Positions 6,273 through 8,305 of a DNA stretch of 8,305 bases are shown here, piece after piece (positions within the stretch are counted from its first letter, which is position 1; each line of letters starts with the position of its first letter). The stretch is from Acidobacteriota bacterium (GTDB taxonomy: Bacteria > Acidobacteriota > Blastocatellia > Pyrinomonadales > Pyrinomonadaceae), in assembly GCA_003222855.1 (NCBI GenBank), contig QHXH01000014.1:2628-10932 (forward strand), written 5' to 3'. A program made the translations under genes and the position numbers. The notes under the pieces are model-generated. The model saw only the letters and a list, made by a program, of their open reading frames with translations. It did not search any database and had not been told where the DNA came from.

Positions 6273-7548
6273 CTCTCGCCTTCTTTCTTTTCTATTGTTC
6301 GCTGCGACGGCAGCACTCCTTGTCTCTGCATTCCTTCTGACCGGACATCTTCGCCCGATTTGGTTTTCTGCTTTTTTCCTTTTGCTCGGTTTCGGTATTG
6401 GAATTCTGGTGCGCCAAAAAAGTCCTCACCGGCCCGCCGACGTGCAAAAACACGGGTTCGGAAATGAGCTATTGAATTCGACCATAAATGAAATGCATGA
6501 GGGCCTTGTCGTAATCGACACCGACATGCGAATTGTTGCCTCCAATCGCGCGGCGCGGCGCCTCTTCTCGAACATCGAAACGACCATTGACTCGCGCCCG
6601 ATCACGGAAATCACGCGCAATCCGGCGATTTACGATGCGTTTCTCGATGGCGTCCGCGGCACCGAACGCGTTGATGTGAAGGTTGAAACGCATCAGCCCG
6701 ATCGGCGAATCTTTGATTTGCGAGTCGTGCCCCTACGCTCAACGTCATACGGCGAAATTACCGGAGCGCTGGGCGTTTTCTTCGACGTCACTCGGTTAGA
6801 ACGTTTGGAAATCGTCAGACAGGAATTTCTTTCGAACGTGTCGCACGAGTTGCGCACGCCGCTGACGTCGATCATGGCGTTGGCAGAAACACTCGAGGCG
6901 GGAGCAATCGACGATCGCGAAAACAATCGCCGTTTTCTTTCCATTATTCAACGGAATGCCGCCCGCATGCATCGCTTGATCGATGACATCCTCGAGCTTA
7001 GTGCGATTGAAGCCGGGAATGTAAGAATGAAACCTGAAACGGTGCGACTGCGCCTCCTGGCTGAAGATGTCATCAGCACGCTCGCCGCGGCCGCTGCCTC
7101 CCGAAATATCGAGGTTAACAATCTGATTCCGACGGAAGCTGAGGTGTTCGCGGATCCCCATCGACTAATGCAGATGCTCACGAACCTGATCGACAATGCC
7201 ATCAAATTCAATCGCGATGGGGGGACAGTCTCGATTACGATGAGTCGTGGCCCACGCGATCGGATCTCCGTGGCCGATACCGGTGAAGGTATTCCCTCAC
7301 ATCATCTTGATCGTTTGTTCGAACGATTCTACCGCGTCGAGCGCGCTCGCTCGCGCGAACTGGGCGGCACCGGGCTGGGGCTGGCGATCGTGAAGCACCT
7401 CGCGAAATCGCATGGCGGTGAAGTTCTTGTGAGATCGGATTTTGGCAAAGGGACGAAATTTACAATTGAACTTCCACCTCAACCCGGCGCGCCGAAGGAA
7501 GAATTCGCAGCGGCTGGCGAGCCCGGCCCATCGCAATCAATGCGATAG
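6265..7548 (+). CDS. phoR: Phosphate regulon sensor histidine kinase, PhoR type
   Basis: This inner-membrane sensor kinase is the probable partner of the preceding response regulator. I chose the ATG at 6265, which overlaps phoB by 8 nt and gives 427 residues; a GTG at 6235 would add 10. Two hydrophobic helices (about 6-25 and 32-49) are joined by a very short loop, so there is no periplasmic sensor domain, as in known PhoR proteins. A PAS-like domain follows (about 65-180; GLVVIDTDMRIVASNRAA to GALGVFFDVTRLE). The HisKA domain has FLSNVSHELRTPLTSI with phospho-acceptor His194. The ATPase domain has the N box MLTNLIDNAIKFN (Asn307, Asn311), G1 DTGEGIP, F box FERFYRVERAR and G2 GGTGLGLAIVKHL. 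The absence of a periplasmic sensor fits control through Pst and PhoU. The C-terminal ~20 residues are polar and low in complexity, and their codons overlap a gene on the other strand. Confidence 0.92.
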   Translation: MVSSRLLSFLLFAATAALLVSAFLLTGHLRPIWFSAFFLLLGFGIGILVRQKSPHRPADVQKHGFGNELLNSTINEMHEGLVVIDTDMRIVASNRAARRLFSNIETTIDSRPITEITRNPAIYDAFLDGVRGTERVDVKVETHQPDRRIFDLRVVPLRSTSYGEITGALGVFFDVTRLERLEIVRQEFLSNVSHELRTPLTSIMALAETLEAGAIDDRENNRRFLSIIQRNAARMHRLIDDILELSAIEAGNVRMKPETVRLRLLAEDVISTLAAAAASRNIEVNNLIPTEAEVFADPHRLMQMLTNLIDNAIKFNRDGGTVSITMSRGPRDRISVADTGEGIPSHHLDRLFERFYRVERARSRELGGTGLGLAIVKHLAKSHGGEVLVRSDFGKGTKFTIELPPQPGAPKEEFAAAGEPGPSQSMR

Positions 7549-7872
7549 TTGCTGCCGATCAGTCAGGTCACTTATCAGCGACAGTCGCCTGGCCGTCTTG
7601 CTCAACAGATCTTCCGCCAATCTGCGAAGCTGAATGGGCATCTCTGCTGCTCGATACTCCTCGAGTTCGTTGCGATGCCGCTCTAACAGTTGAAGTTCGG
7701 CGCTACAGAACTCACATTGCCGCAGATGAGTTTCAACTGTCGCGCGGTTCCTGATCGGCAATCGCCGTCGGCGATAGCGCAACAGCGTTTCGGCCGATGG
7801 ACAGCGCGTTGTCTTACAGAATCCTGACGAAGAATGGGTAGTCTTCATTTGACCGTAGAGAGACGTATCCAT
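7537..7872 (-). CDS. Small cysteine-rich protein with anti-sigma-type (zf-HC2-like) zinc finger
   Basis: This is a hypothetical protein of 111 residues, read leftwards and convergent with phoR, overlapping its last 12 bases. It has the pattern C24-PSAETLLRY, then LP at 38-39, then H49-LRQ-C53-EF-C56-SAELQLL. The H-x3-C-x2-C core, with the preceding Cys, resembles the zinc-binding fold of zf-HC2/ZAS anti-sigma factors. Unlike membrane anti-sigma factors it has no transmembrane segment; the C-terminal half is a charged, probably helical region. No sigma factor gene is adjacent in the window. The start at 7872 (ATG) lacks a clear Shine-Dalgarno, and a second Met at 7848 would shorten it by 8 residues while keeping all the C/H ligands. 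Its function is unknown; binding a regulatory partner or RNA is speculation. The conserved-looking motif argues that it is a real gene and not an antisense shadow. Confidence 0.7.
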   Translation of the reverse strand: MDTSLYGQMKTTHSSSGFCKTTRCPSAETLLRYRRRRLPIRNRATVETHLRQCEFCSAELQLLERHRNELEEYRAAEMPIQLRRLAEDLLSKTARRLSLISDLTDRQQLSH

Positions 7873-8305
7873 TCCGACAAAAGCTCGAATACTCCCAAAG
7901 TTCCAGAGAACGGTAAGCCTAGACAGCCGCTTTGTTCAATCATCTCAACAGTTAACGTCGTGTAAAAAAATGTTGCACCATGTCGTGTCGGTTTGTTAGT
8001 ATAGCCTTAGCTTGATCAAGGAGCGCTTTACTCCTTGGTTCCGCCACTCTCGGTGACACGGATGTTCACAGCTCACCGAACCGCAGTTCCCCGCGCTTGG
8101 ATCTGACGTTGCCAATCAGGACGAGCAGCCTTTCCAGAATTGAAAAGGTAAACAGAAATAGCTGAACGCGTATCGATTACACGCTCGATCTCTCCATGAA
8201 CGAACGTTGCCGCAGCATCCCTTCAAGTTCTCTCAGCGATGGTCGTACTGCAACAGCGTAGTAAAGGACGTCATTGACGGATCGATGGGTTCGTTAGCTG
8301 CCGAT
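7873..8305. other. Stretch without a convincing gene; promoter candidate and hairpins
   Basis: About 430 bases follow the 5' end of the zinc-finger gene. Open frames here are short, lack starts or are interrupted. Downstream of the promoter candidate I see two stem-loops: CAAGGAG (8017-8023) with CTCCTTG (8031-8037), and TCGGTGA (8050-8056) with TCACCGA (8073-8079). A third, weaker one pairs CCTTT (8129-8133) with AAAGG (8144-8148). None is followed by a T-run. It may be a 5' leader for a gene beyond the window, a small RNA, or decayed DNA. On the - strand, 8177-8293 encodes a short peptide with weak transposase likeness. Confidence 0.5.
7973..8002 (+). promoter_or_regulatory. Sigma70-like promoter candidate, rightward
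   Basis: TTGCAC (7973-7978) resembles a -35 box and TAGTAT (7997-8002) a -10 box, 18 nt apart; the overlapping TTAGTA (7996-8001) gives a 17-nt spacer. It is preceded by an A-run (7964-7970). A 7-nt direct repeat GTCGTGT occurs at 7957-7963 and again at 7982-7988 inside the spacer, a possible but unproven operator arrangement. Transcription would start near 8009 and run into the hairpin-containing stretch that lacks a clear gene. Confidence 0.4.

Noticed and set aside
7970..7999. Nine-codon leader peptide (MLHHVVSVC)
   Set aside because: It overlaps the promoter candidate itself, has no ribosome-binding site and no regulatory codon bias.
8197..8262. Twenty-one-codon + strand frame starting at ATG 8197
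   Set aside because: Short, no ribosome-binding site and no recognisable sequence; not supported as a gene.
1..8305. CRISPR array, tRNA or rRNA genes, intact insertion sequence, prophage or defence system
   Set aside because: No regularly spaced repeats, no cloverleaf or rRNA sequence, and no intact transposase, integrase or defence protein were seen; the coding part is a standard phosphate regulon.

Overview
The window carries a phosphate (Pho) regulon gene cluster read left to right on the + strand: pstS (5' end cut off by the window edge), pstC, pstA, pstB, phoU, pit, phoB, phoR. A small zinc-finger gene on the - strand converges on the phoR tail, and the last ~430 bases contain no convincing gene. 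Base composition is moderately GC-rich and even by eye. Two repeat families suggest a soil or freshwater Verrucomicrobiota-like genome: one translates as a 'PHPTPLPERE' peptide, and the other is a palindrome whose reverse strand reads 'AQVDNLRAQIGNLR'. The zinc-finger protein's CPSAETLL...HLxxCxFC pattern fits as well. This placement is an inference from repeat and protein style; no taxonomic marker is present.

Layout. 1-3704 encodes the high-affinity ABC phosphate importer: periplasmic PstS, the two permeases PstC and PstA, and the ATPase PstB. 3720-4379 is phoU, the regulator that links the transporter to the sensor kinase. 4475-5524 (or from 4442) is pit, a low-affinity ion-coupled phosphate permease. 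5556-6272 and 6265-7548 are the response regulator PhoB and the sensor kinase PhoR, overlapping by 8 bases. Gaps are short (3 to about 95 nt), so most or all of the block is probably one or two transcripts. Uptake at both affinities, the signalling adaptor and the two-component system are therefore physically together.

How it works (family knowledge). At low phosphate PstSCAB imports phosphate with ATP. PhoU and PstSCAB report sufficiency to PhoR, which controls phosphorylation of PhoB on Asp55. PhoB-P then activates pst and other Pho genes. The main pst promoter and any Pho box should lie upstream of pstS, outside this window.

Most of the cluster is conventional. The unusual features are structural DNA. 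An inverted pair of CT/GA-rich repeats brackets the pstC start and supplies part of the PstC N-terminus. Two palindromes fill the pstC-pstA gap. Pit sits inside a pst-phoU-phoBR cluster. phoR and the zinc-finger gene overlap tail to tail by 12 bp. The distal non-coding stretch has a promoter-like sequence followed by hairpins and, on the - strand, a weak transposase-like remnant.
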